A DNA stretch of 61,611 bases from Kofleriaceae bacterium. GTDB taxonomy: Bacteria; Myxococcota_A; Polyangia; Haliangiales; Haliangiaceae. Positions 24,910-35,882 of this stretch are shown piece by piece. The number at the start of each line of letters is the position of its first letter. Position 1 is the stretch's first letter. A program made the translations under genes and the position numbers. Where the stretch lies: contig JAGPCO010000033.1 of assembly GCA_018058095.1 (NCBI GenBank), forward strand, positions 1-61,611. The letters run 5' to 3'. The notes under the pieces are model-generated. The model saw nothing but the letters and a program-made list of their open reading frames with translations. It ran no database searches and had not been told where the DNA came from.

Positions 24910-25491
24910 CTACTGCGGCGCCGGGGTCTCGATGAGGCCGTAGCTGCCGTCCTCACGCTTGTACACGACGGCGACCCGGCCGCTGACGTCGTGGCTGAAC
25001 ACCAGGAAGGTCTCGGCCTGCAGGTTGAGCTGGACGATCGCGTCGGCCACCGACATCGGCTGGGCGTGGAACTTCTCGGTCTTGACCACGGTGAACTGCG
25101 GCCCACCGCCCTCGCCCGCCTTGGGCTCCTCGAGCACCTGGAACGCCTCGTTGACGATCGAGTGCGACCACGGCATGGGCTCGACGTGGTGCGGGCGAAC
25201 CCGCTGCTCCTCGATCTTGCCCTTGTACTTGCGGACCTGGCGCTCGATCTTGGCGATGCACAGGTCGATCGACGAGTACATGTTCTCGGTCGTCTCGTGG
25301 CCGGCGATGGTCAACCCGTTCGACAGCTGGAAGTTGACGTCGATGCGGTGGTTGTGGCGCTCGGTCGACATCACCACGTGGCAGGCGATGGGATCGGCCA
25401 CGTACTTCTTGATCCGCTCCATGCGCTCGCGCGCGTAGGCCTTGAGCGAGTCGGTCGGCTCCATATGACGAAACGTCACCGAGAATTGCAT
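24910..25491 (-). CDS. hpf: Ribosome hibernation promoting factor, long form
   Basis: 193 residues. ATG at 25491 is set by AGGAGGT six bases upstream; the frame continues upstream without sense. The N-terminal HPF/RaiA domain (residues 1-105) starts MQFSVTFRHMEPTDSLKAYA and contains NVNFQ-like DVNFQLSNGL. A linker is followed by a C-terminal dimerisation domain (about 130-190: VKTEKFHAQPMSVADAIVQL, VFSHDVSGRVAVVYKREDG) that marks the long form able to make 100S dimers alone. Position directly after rpoN is conserved in many proteobacteria. Confidence 0.95.
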   Translation of the reverse strand: MQFSVTFRHMEPTDSLKAYARERMERIKKYVADPIACHVVMSTERHNHRIDVNFQLSNGLTIAGHETTENMYSSIDLCIAKIERQVRKYKGKIEEQRVRPHHVEPMPWSHSIVNEAFQVLEEPKAGEGGGPQFTVVKTEKFHAQPMSVADAIVQLNLQAETFLVFSHDVSGRVAVVYKREDGSYGLIETPAPQ

Positions 25492-25497
25492 CCGGGG

Positions 25498-25504
25498 ACC
25501 TCCT
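25498..25504 (-). promoter_or_regulatory. Strong Shine-Dalgarno of hpf
   Basis: AGGAGGT on the minus strand, six bases before ATG at 25491. It is the most perfect ribosome-binding site noticed in the window and fixes the hpf start against longer in-frame options. Confidence 0.8.
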
Positions 25505-25632
25505 GTCCGTGAGGATAACAAGCGGCGTCGGCCGCGGGTCGGCGGCGGGCGCTTATTTCGTCGCGGCCGGTCGGCGCACACGGCGCGCGTGGCGCGGACG
25601 ATGCCGGCGCATCGGGAACCAGCGCCCGGACC

Positions 25633-25732
25633 GGCACCGGCCACGGCCACGGCACCGGCCACGGCACCGGCACCGGCACCGGCACCGGCGGGCATGGGCA
25701 TGGGCACGGGGCAGGTCGACGGCGTCGACCTG
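25633..25732 (-). repeat. TAGCAGG hairpin / degenerate (CCSGTG)n element, copy D
   Basis: After the rpoN TAG (25735-25733) comes a perfect 9-bp hairpin CAGGTCGAC/GTCGACCTG (25712-25720 with 25724-25732, loop GCC), then CCCCGTGCCCATGCCC and a long run of CCGGTG/CCGTGG units back to about 25633. The clamp and stem have merged here, and the tract is more degenerate than in other copies. It separates rpoN from hpf. Confidence 0.8.
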
Positions 25733-27226
<1,494 letters not shown>

Positions 27227-27302
27227 GGGAACTCCTATTGATTCATGCAGTTAGCCACACGAACAACACGCCAGAGGGGGCTCCACCAGGTCGGTACGGA
27301 GC

Positions 27303-27449
27303 TTGAATGCAACCCTCCGGACCAGCCTAGCGATCGCGTGCCAACATGTAAAGGCCCGTGGCCCGGGTCTTGCAAAGTTCTGGGCCCGAGACGAGGCCCA
27401 CGAGCTGGTGATCGCGCTCGAGCACCTGGCCATCTACGTGGCCGCCTGA
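27303..27449 (+). CDS. Possible small ORF between rpoN and pyrG
   Basis: 48 codons from TTG at 27303 (GGAG one base upstream, poorly spaced) to TGA at 27447-27449, ending in an amphipathic helix FWARDEAHELVIALEHLAIY. It runs opposite to both neighbours. I recognise no family; it may be a gene remnant or chance. Otherwise the 242-base gap 27227-27468 contains only the sigma-54-like site below. Confidence 0.2.
   Translation: MNATLRTSLAIACQHVKARGPGLAKFWARDEAHELVIALEHLAIYVAA
27359..27374 (+). promoter_or_regulatory. Sigma-54-type -24/-12 promoter-like site
   Basis: TGGCCCGGGTCTTGCA matches the sigma-54 pattern TGGCAC-N5-TTGCA with GG and GC exactly 10 bases apart. It is directed rightwards, into the 3' end of pyrG on the antisense strand, and lies 130 bases upstream of rpoN. 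A chance match is quite possible in such GC-rich DNA. Confidence 0.3.
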
Positions 27450-27468
27450 CCACGCGCGCGGGCGCGCG

Positions 27469-29133
<1,665 letters not shown>

Positions 29134-29268
29134 CTATCGGCCTGGCCCATAGCAACGGCCGGACGGGCCGGCCTGCCCGGTGAGATCACGAGGCACGAAG
29201 ACCATTGATCGGCGCGCGCGGACGCGTGATGCTCGTCGTCCTTTCGGCGCGGATCGCCCCCCGGGCGA

Positions 29269-30030
29269 TCAGGTCGGCGGCCACAGCTGGACGGTCCAGC
29301 GCCGCTCGATCGGGCTGGTGACGTCGACGTCCATCTCCGCCCAGTACTGGTTGTACAGCTCGTCGGAGCCGAGCACCCCGAGCGGGGCGGCCCGGGTGAC
29401 GGTCAGCGTCGGCTGCGGCCCGGCGCCGTCCCGACGTATGCGGTAGCTGTCGCTGGACGGCGTCGACCCGGTCCAGGCCTGGGTGTCGTCGACGTGCAGG
29501 TCGGCGTACTCCAGGCCGGCGAGGGCCGCGCCGGGCACCTCGATGCGCCAGGCCACCGTCCACTCGCCCTCGGCGGTGATGACGTTGGTCGCGCGCACCG
29601 AGGCCAGGCGCGACGGCCACGCCAGCTCGAACTCGGCGGTGAACTCGGCCCGGTCCGGGCCGAAGACCGCGGCGGTGATGGACCCGCCCTGGCCGTCGCC
29701 GGCGCCGCGCCACCCCGTGCCGTCGCTCACGAGCAGGCCGCTGACCACGTCCCGGCTGGGATCGGCCAGGGCTGGCATCGGCGCCAGGCTGCGGTCCGGA
29801 TCGGTGGCGTCGCGCCAGTCGACCGCCATCCACTCGCGCGCGGCGGCGAAGCGCAGCAGGAAGCGCCCCTCGACCTCGACCAGGATCTCCGTGCCGGTCT
29901 GGGTGGCGCGGAGCGGCGGCGAGGGGCCATCACCAGGCGCCCCGTCGGTCGGGCTGGCGGACGGGAAGCCGACCACGCCGCACCCGGTGACCCACCACAC
30001 CGCCAAGGCGGCGACCGCGTGCGCCCTCAC
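29269..30030 (-). CDS. Hypothetical lipoprotein
   Basis: 253 residues from GTG at 30030, translated as Met. A short signal with lipobox VTGC predicts lipid anchoring. The mature part begins with a Pro/Ser/Gly linker, then beta-rich sequence (TEILVEVEGRFLLRF, WMAVDWRDATDP, EWTVAWRIEVPGA). No domain is recognised and no Cys pairs or catalytic motif are visible. It has 135 bases to the carboxylase gene upstream on the same strand, so its own promoter is likely. Confidence 0.65.
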   Translation of the reverse strand: MRAHAVAALAVWWVTGCGVVGFPSASPTDGAPGDGPSPPLRATQTGTEILVEVEGRFLLRFAAAREWMAVDWRDATDPDRSLAPMPALADPSRDVVSGLLVSDGTGWRGAGDGQGGSITAAVFGPDRAEFTAEFELAWPSRLASVRATNVITAEGEWTVAWRIEVPGAALAGLEYADLHVDDTQAWTGSTPSSDSYRIRRDGAGPQPTLTVTRAAPLGVLGSDELYNQYWAEMDVDVTSPIERRWTVQLWPPT

Positions 30031-30165
30031 CCCGTGATCCTACACGCGCGACCCCGCGCGCAGGCCGCGATCGCCGCCCGCTGGCCCACGGATCGGCCCA
30101 TGGCCTGGCCCCGGCCGGGCATGGGCCCGTCGCCCGCGCCGAGGCAGGCGCCGGACGTCGCCCGA

Positions 30166-31695
30166 TCAGTCGCGCCAGCCGTTGCCGCCGCCGCGCCAGG
30201 CCGACGGCGCGCTGCTGGCGGGCACCTCGGCGGTCAGGGCGGCGGTCGCGCCGGCCGGGCGGCCGACCACCCGGTCGAGCGCGGCGGCCAGCACCGCGGC
30301 CAGGGTCTCGTCGGCGTCGGCCGACGGCGCCAGCGCCGCCGCCTCGCGGCCGATGAAGCCGGTGTCGTAGTCGCCGGCGACGAAGGCCGGGTGGCGCAGG
30401 CAGCGGCGGTGGAACGGCAGGTTGGTCTCGATGCCGCGCACGATGTACTCGTCGAGCGCGCGCCGCATCCGGGCCACGGCCTGGGCCCGGTCCTCGCCCC
30501 ACACCACCAGCTTGGAGATCATCGGGTCGTAGTGGACCGGGATCTCGGCGCCCTCGTAGCAGCCGCTGTCGTTGCGGATCCACGGGCCGTCGGGCACGCG
30601 CAGGTGGGTGATGAGCCCGGGCGACGGCAGGAACTTGACCGGGTCCTCGGCGTAGACCCGGCACTCGAGCGCGTGGCCGCGCCGGCGCGCGTCGATGCCG
30701 GCCTGATCGAGCGGCAGCGGCTTGCCCTCGGCCACGTCGAGCTGCCAGCCGACCAGGTCGACGCCGTGGATCATCTCGGTCACCGGGTGCTCGACCTGAA
30801 GCCGGGTGTTCATCTCCAGGAAGTAGAAGCTGCCGTCGGCGGCGAGCAAGAACTCGCAGGTGCCGGCGCCGAGGTAGTTCACGGCGCCGGCGGCGGCGAC
30901 CGCGGCCGCGCCCATCCGCGCGCGTAGCTCGGGCCCGACCACCGGCGACGGTGCCTCCTCGATCACCTTCTGGTGCCGGCGCTGGATCGAGCAGTCGCGC
31001 TCGCCCAGGTGGACGACGTGGCCGTGGGCGTCGCCGAACACCTGGATCTCGATGTGGCGCGGCCGCAGGATGGCCTTCTCGACGTACACGGTGTCGTCAC
31101 CGAACGCCCCGGCCGCCTCGCGCCGGGCGCCGTCGAAGGCCGCCGCGAAGTCGGTCGCGGCCGCGACCAGGCGCATGCCCTTGCCGCCACCGCCGGCGGC
31201 CGCCTTGATCAGCACCGGGAAGCCGATGCGCTCGGCCGCGGCCAGCGCCGACGCGGCGTCGGGAAAGCCGGCGCCGCCCGGGCCGTTGTCGCCCGGCACC
31301 ACCGGCGTGCCGGCCGCCGACACCGCGCGCCGGGCCTCGGTCTTGCTGCCCATGATGCGGATGGCGTCGGCGCGCGGGCCGATGAAGGTGATGCCGGCGG
31401 CGGCGCAGGCGTCGGCGAAGTCCTCGTTCTCGGACAGGAAGCCGTAGCCGGGGTGGACCGCGTCGGCCCCGCTGGCCCGGCACGCGGCCAGGATCTTGTC
31501 GATCACCAGGTACGACTCCCGCGCCGGCGCCGGGCCGATGGCCACGGCCTGGTCGGCCATGAGCACGTGCGGGGCCAGCCGATCGGCGTCGCTGTAGACG
31601 GCGACCGTGCCCAGGCCGCGCTCCTTGCAGGTGCGCATGACCCGGACGGCGATCTCTCCTCGGTTGGCGACCAGGACCCGGCGGATGGGCGGCAT
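30166..31695 (-). CDS. Biotin carboxylase subunit of an acyl-CoA/acetyl-CoA carboxylase
   Basis: 509 residues from ATG at 31695. N-terminal RRVLVANRGEIAVRVMRT and HPGYGFLSENEDFA, then the ATP-grasp Gly loop GGGGKGMR, ERDCSIQRRHQKVIEEAPSP and EMNTRLQVEHPVTE are all canonical. It carboxylates biotin with bicarbonate and ATP. The protein stops after the biotin carboxylase C-terminal domain plus a short Ala-rich tail and has no carrier domain, so it needs a separate biotin protein such as that at 6885-7412. No carboxyltransferase is in the window. The frame extends upstream past the ATG but has no conserved sequence there. Confidence 0.93.
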   Translation of the reverse strand: MPPIRRVLVANRGEIAVRVMRTCKERGLGTVAVYSDADRLAPHVLMADQAVAIGPAPARESYLVIDKILAACRASGADAVHPGYGFLSENEDFADACAAAGITFIGPRADAIRIMGSKTEARRAVSAAGTPVVPGDNGPGGAGFPDAASALAAAERIGFPVLIKAAAGGGGKGMRLVAAATDFAAAFDGARREAAGAFGDDTVYVEKAILRPRHIEIQVFGDAHGHVVHLGERDCSIQRRHQKVIEEAPSPVVGPELRARMGAAAVAAAGAVNYLGAGTCEFLLAADGSFYFLEMNTRLQVEHPVTEMIHGVDLVGWQLDVAEGKPLPLDQAGIDARRRGHALECRVYAEDPVKFLPSPGLITHLRVPDGPWIRNDSGCYEGAEIPVHYDPMISKLVVWGEDRAQAVARMRRALDEYIVRGIETNLPFHRRCLRHPAFVAGDYDTGFIGREAAALAPSADADETLAAVLAAALDRVVGRPAGATAALTAEVPASSAPSAWRGGGNGWRD

Positions 31696-31711
31696 GGAGC
31701 CCGTTGGTAAC

Positions 31712-31729
31712 ACAGGTCGAACAGGTCGA
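31712..31729. promoter_or_regulatory. Tandem direct repeat in divergent promoter region
   Basis: Two adjacent copies of ACAGGTCGA lie in the 88-base gap between the divergent carboxylase and OPT transporter genes, with a related GCAGGTCGC at 31760-31768. Direct repeats at this place could be a transcription factor site. Only the repeat itself is seen. Confidence 0.35.
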
Positions 31730-31783
31730 TCCGCGACCCAGCCCGGTGGCCAAGGCGAGGCAGGTCGCGTAAACACCAGCACC

Positions 31784-33562
31784 GTGTTGCCGACCCCGAC
31801 GCCGGCCCCGATCGATCCGACCCTGCGCCAGATCACGGTGCGCGCCATCGTCACCGGCATGCTCATCGGCGCGCTGCTGTCGCTGTGCAACATCTACAGC
31901 GGCCTCAAGATCGGCTGGTCGAACAACATGTCGGTCACCGCCGCGCTGATCGCGTTCGCGGCGTGGCGCGGCCTGGCCCTGGCCGGGGCGCGCCCGTTCA
32001 CCCTGCTCGAGAACAACCTCAACCAGACCGCGGCCTCGTCGGCGGCGGCCGTCTCGTCGGCCGGCCTGGTCGCCGGCGTGCCGGCCCTGACCATGCTGAC
32101 CGGCTACCAGTTCACCTGGCCGGTGCTGGCGACCTGGGTGCTGTCGGTGTGCCTGGTCGGCATCGCCGTCGGCGTCGGCCTGCGCCGGCAGATGATCGAG
32201 ATCCAGCAGCTGCCGTTCCCGAGCGGCATCGCCTCGGCCGAGACCCTGCGCGAGATCCACGCCGCCGGCTCGGGCGCGGCGGCCCGGGTCTACGTGCTGC
32301 TCGCGGCCGGCGCCGCCGCGGCCGGCCTCAAGCTGGTCGAGAAGCTGGCCGGCCTCAAGGCCTGGCTGTTCCCCGGCACCGTCCACCTCGGCGCCGCCGG
32401 CCCGGTCAGCGCCGGCAACCTGACCTTCGGCGTCGAGCCCAGCCTGCTCATGGTCGGCGTCGGCGGGCTCATCGGCCTGCGCGCCGGCCTGTCCATCCTG
32501 TTCGGCGGCCTGGTCGCGTACCTGGTGCTCGGCCCGCTGGCGCTGGCCGAGGGCTGGGTGCCGCGGCCGACCGACCCCAAGGTCGCCGCCGGCGCCTGGT
32601 TCGGCCCGCTCAACAAGTGGCTGCTGTGGCCGGGCGTGGCGATGATGGTGACCGCGTCGCTGACCTCGTTCGCGTTCTCGTGGCGCTCGATCGCCGCCAC
32701 CTTCCGGCGCCGCGACGCCGGCGCCGACGTGGTCGATCGCGGCGACGTGCCGCTGCGCTGGTTCGTCGCCGGCCTGGTGGTGGCCACGATCTTCTCGGTG
32801 ATCATGCAGCGGACCCTGTTCGGCATCGGCGTGTTCATCGCCTTCCTCGGCGTCCTGCTCAGCTTCGTGCTGGCGATGGTCGGGGCCCGGGTCTCGGGCG
32901 AGACCAACACCACGCCGATCGGCGCCATGGGCAAGGTGACCCAGCTGGTGTTCGGCGCGCTCACGCCAGGCCAGGTCGCGCCCAACCTGATGGCCGCCAA
33001 CGTCACCGGCGGCGCCGCCAGCCAGTGCGCCGACCTCATGCACGACTTCAAGACCGGCTACCTGGTCGGCGCGCTGGCGCGGTACCAGGCCATCGCCCAG
33101 ATCTTCGGCGCGCTGGCCGGGGCCCTGGTCGGCAGCGCCGCCTACCTCATCCTCATCCCCGATCCGGCGACGCAGCTCATCACCACCGAGTGGCCGGCGC
33201 CGGCGGTGGCGACCTGGAAGGCGGTGGCCGAGATCTTCGCCCAGGGCTTCCACGCCCTGCCGGCGTTCACGCCGCTGGCGGCGGCGATCGGCGGCGCGGT
33301 CGGCATCGCCCTGGCCATCGCCGAGAAGCTGGCGCCGGCCGCCATCCGCCGCTTCCTGCCCAGCGCGTCGGCCATCGGCCTGGCCTTCGTGCTGCCGTTC
33401 TACAACTCGCTGCAGATGTGTTTCGGCGCCGTGCTGGCCGCGGTGCTGACCCGCTACGCCCGGTCGTGGAGCGAGCGTTTCCTGGTCGCCGCCGCCGCCG
33501 GCATCATCGCCGGCGAGAGCCTGATGGGCGTCGGCATCTCGATCCAGGCCCTCTTCACCTAG
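31784..33562 (+). CDS. OPT-family oligopeptide transporter
   Basis: 592 residues from GTG at 31784. About 14-16 hydrophobic segments cover the protein. NIYSGLKIGWSNNMS near the first helix and LLENNLNQTAASSAAAVSSA match the OPT family, and QQLPFPSGIASAETL is its conserved loop. Such proteins import short peptides or metal chelates across the inner membrane; in bacteria substrates are mostly unproven. It is divergent from the biotin carboxylase. TAG at 33560-33562 opens a repeat element. Confidence 0.9.
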   Translation: MLPTPTPAPIDPTLRQITVRAIVTGMLIGALLSLCNIYSGLKIGWSNNMSVTAALIAFAAWRGLALAGARPFTLLENNLNQTAASSAAAVSSAGLVAGVPALTMLTGYQFTWPVLATWVLSVCLVGIAVGVGLRRQMIEIQQLPFPSGIASAETLREIHAAGSGAAARVYVLLAAGAAAAGLKLVEKLAGLKAWLFPGTVHLGAAGPVSAGNLTFGVEPSLLMVGVGGLIGLRAGLSILFGGLVAYLVLGPLALAEGWVPRPTDPKVAAGAWFGPLNKWLLWPGVAMMVTASLTSFAFSWRSIAATFRRRDAGADVVDRGDVPLRWFVAGLVVATIFSVIMQRTLFGIGVFIAFLGVLLSFVLAMVGARVSGETNTTPIGAMGKVTQLVFGALTPGQVAPNLMAANVTGGAASQCADLMHDFKTGYLVGALARYQAIAQIFGALAGALVGSAAYLILIPDPATQLITTEWPAPAVATWKAVAEIFAQGFHALPAFTPLAAAIGGAVGIALAIAEKLAPAAIRRFLPSASAIGLAFVLPFYNSLQMCFGAVLAAVLTRYARSWSERFLVAAAAGIIAGESLMGVGISIQALFT

Positions 33563-33655
33563 CAGGTTGCTGAAGAACGCCGAAGGCGTTCGAAGCCAAC
33601 CTGCCCCGTGCCCGTGCCCGTGCCCGTGCCCGTGCCCGTGCTCGTGCCCGTGCCC
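33563..33655 (+). repeat. TAGCAGG hairpin / (CCCGTG)8 element, copy E
   Basis: After the OPT TAG: CAGGTTG (33563-33569) pairs with CAACCTG (33597-33603); inner stem GAACGCC (33575-33581) / GGCGTTC (33585-33591) with loop GAA. Eight hexamers follow (33605-33652), the seventh being CTCGTG. Longest tract in the window. Confidence 0.85.
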
Positions 33656-33826
33656 GGATCCAGCGGACCGAACCGCGCGGAGCTCCGTCGGTGCCGACCG
33701 CGGAAGCGACCGCGACTTCGTCGACGATTGTCGCCACCTCGGGACGACGCTGCGGCGTGCTGCGCGTGGCGCGGCTGCGCCCGCCAGCTGCCACATAGAC
33801 CACCACGGCCGGCGCTGCCCGCGATC
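33656..33826. other. Spacer between facing copies E and F, no recognisable gene
   Basis: 171 bases. I compared all frames with the S23 family signature (RL-x-VY, NIAEG, RFY-x-AR) found between copies A and B and saw no match. Only weak frames without start or stop logic are present. It may be an older, fully decayed insert or simple intergenic DNA. Confidence 0.5.
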
Positions 33827-33905
33827 GGGCACGGGCACGGGCACGGGCACGGGCACGGGCGCAGGGCGCGAGCACCGCCGCTGCGCGGCGTTTCTCGGCG
33901 CCCTG
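33827..33905 (-). repeat. TAGCAGG hairpin / (CCCGTG)n element, copy F
   Basis: On the minus strand after the ggt TAG (33908-33906): CAGGGCGCC (33905-33897) opens a 20-bp imperfect stem closed around loop GCA (33884-33882), ending GCGCCCTG (33869-33862). Then CCCGTG units; plus-strand G3 runs at 33827, 33833, 33839, 33845, 33851 and 33857. It faces copy E. Confidence 0.85.
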
Positions 33906-35807
33906 CTAGGGGCCGACGCTGGTCTGGCCGCCGTTACGCGGCGGCGGCGGGCGCAGCTGCGAGGTCGGCATGCCGCCCTTGCGCGGGTCGGACGCGGCCT
34001 CGCGGGTGCCGCTGGGGCCGACCTTGATGAACTGCACGACCGCCTCGCGATCGCCGCGCTCGGCCACCGTGTGGCCGCGCCGGCGCAACCCGGCCAGCTC
34101 GGCCGAGGTCAGGCCGAGCTCCACCACCAGCTCGTCGGGCATCCACTGGTGGTGCACGCGCGGCCGGGCCACCGCCGCGCCGGCCGACAGGCCGTCGGCG
34201 AACGCCGACAGCACCACCTGCAGCGTCGACGAGATGATGTACGGGCCGCCCGAACCACCGACACAGCCGACCACGCGGTCGCCGTCGAGCAGCAGGGTCG
34301 GGGTCATCGACGACAGCGGCCGCTTGCCCGGACCGACCAGGTTGGCCGCGCTCTGGACCAGGCCGAACTGGTTGGTGGCCCCGGCCACCAGGGCGAAGTC
34401 GTCGATCTGGTTGTTGAGGATCACGCCGCCGGCGGTGATCACCTTGCTGCCGAAGTAGCCGTTGACCGTGCTGGTCAAGGCCACGGCGTTGCCCTCCTGG
34501 TCGATCACGCACAGGTGGGAGGTGCCGCCGTCGTCGAGCCGGGCCGGGCTGGCCACGCCGTAGCGCTGGCTCGGGCTGGTGTGTTCGAGGTCGATGGCGC
34601 GGGCCAGCGCACGCAGCCGGGCCGGGTCGAGCATCTCGACCGCGGCGGTGGCGCCGGCCGCGGTGTCGCCGAGGTAGCGGGCGCGGTCAGCGAAGCCGTG
34701 CTTGAGCGCCTCGGTGATGGCGTGCAGCGTGGCGGCGCGTGTGGCCGGCGCCCCGGCGGGCCCGACCGGGGCACGCGCGGCCAGGTCGTCGAGGATCGTC
34801 AGGGCCTCGAGCAGCACCACCCCGCCCGACGACGGCATCGGCATGGTGGCGATCTGCAGGCCGTGCCAGCGCCCGGTCAGCGGCGCCCGCTCGACCACCT
34901 GGTACTCGGCCAGGTCGCGCCGGGTCATCACCCCGCCCTGGGCCCGCACCGCCCGGATCACCTGGTCGGCGATGGGCCCGCGGTAGAACGCCCGTGCGCC
35001 GCCCCGGGCCAGCCGCCCGAGCGTGCCGGCCAGGTCGGCCCGGACCCACGGCGTCCCCGGCGCGCGGATCACCCCGTCGACGGTGAGCTGGCGCCGCAAG
35101 GGGTCGAGCGCGCGGTCGGTCCCGCCCGAGCCGTTGCCCAGGACACGGTCGGCGGCGCGGGCCAGGAACGGCGACACCGGCGCGCCGCCGGCGGCCAGCG
35201 CGCGCGCCGGTTCGACGAGGTTGGCCCAGCCCAGCACGCCGTGTTTGCTCGCCAGGAGGTGCAGGCCGGCCGGCTCACCCGGCACCCCGACAGCGAGCCC
35301 GCCGCGCCGCGCCCGCTCCGGCGCGACCTGGCCCGCGACCACGAAGTCCGACGGGTCGAGCGCACCCGGCGCGACCTCGCGGAAGTCGTACGCCACCAGG
35401 CGGCGCTCGCGCGCCAGGTACACCACGGCGAAGCCTCCACCGCCCAGCCCCGACGAGGCCGGGTTGGCCACCCCGAGCGCGAGCGCGGTCGCCACCGCGG
35501 CGTCGATGGCGTTGCCGCCGTCGTCGAGCACCCGGGCGCCGATGGCCGACGCCACCTGGTGGTCGGCGGCGACGACGCCGTAGTCGGTGACCAGCTCGCC
35601 CGGGATCGGCGCTGGCGGCGCGACTGGCGTGGGCGCGGGGGCCGGGGTGACCGCATCCGCAGGCGCCGCCGGCCCGCCAGGCCCCGGGCCCTCGTCGGGC
35701 AGCGCGACCTGCAGCTGCGGCGCCGGCGCCGGCGCCGTGCCCGCGCAGGCGGCCAGATAGGTGACCAGCAGGGCGATGGTCGAGCGCGTTGCATTCGCGG
35801 GTGTCAT
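33906..35807 (-). CDS. ggt: Gamma-glutamyltransferase, lipoprotein form
   Basis: 633 residues from ATG at 35807. A signal with lipobox LAAC is followed by a Pro/Ala linker (about 25-70). The GGT fold runs from VAADHQVASAIGARVLDDGG through SSGLGGGGFAVVY to the autocleavage site: DDGGTSHLCVID holds the Thr (near residue 427) expected to become the N-terminal nucleophile of the small subunit. GGSGGPYIISS near residue 515 matches the oxyanion-hole loop. It splits gamma-glutamyl bonds such as in glutathione outside the inner membrane. Its TAG stop begins repeat copy F. Confidence 0.93.
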   Translation of the reverse strand: MTPANATRSTIALLVTYLAACAGTAPAPAPQLQVALPDEGPGPGGPAAPADAVTPAPAPTPVAPPAPIPGELVTDYGVVAADHQVASAIGARVLDDGGNAIDAAVATALALGVANPASSGLGGGGFAVVYLARERRLVAYDFREVAPGALDPSDFVVAGQVAPERARRGGLAVGVPGEPAGLHLLASKHGVLGWANLVEPARALAAGGAPVSPFLARAADRVLGNGSGGTDRALDPLRRQLTVDGVIRAPGTPWVRADLAGTLGRLARGGARAFYRGPIADQVIRAVRAQGGVMTRRDLAEYQVVERAPLTGRWHGLQIATMPMPSSGGVVLLEALTILDDLAARAPVGPAGAPATRAATLHAITEALKHGFADRARYLGDTAAGATAAVEMLDPARLRALARAIDLEHTSPSQRYGVASPARLDDGGTSHLCVIDQEGNAVALTSTVNGYFGSKVITAGGVILNNQIDDFALVAGATNQFGLVQSAANLVGPGKRPLSSMTPTLLLDGDRVVGCVGGSGGPYIISSTLQVVLSAFADGLSAGAAVARPRVHHQWMPDELVVELGLTSAELAGLRRRGHTVAERGDREAVVQFIKVGPSGTREAASDPRKGGMPTSQLRPPPPRNGGQTSVGP

Positions 35808-35882
35808 GCTCGTACCATCCAGTCTATTCGAATGTTTGGGAAGCCGGCAGCCCGCCGGTCGCGCCCAGACCCGGAGGATGCC

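Noticed and set aside
31696-31893. Longer N terminus for the biotin carboxylase
   Set aside because: The extra 66 residues have no conservation, overlap the divergent promoter and transporter start, and the family begins at RRVLVANRGE.
33567-35880. Long upstream extension of the PilZ-PEGA frame through the ggt region
   Set aside because: It reads repeat DNA and antisense ggt; the PilZ domain and a good ribosome-binding site place the start near 35883.
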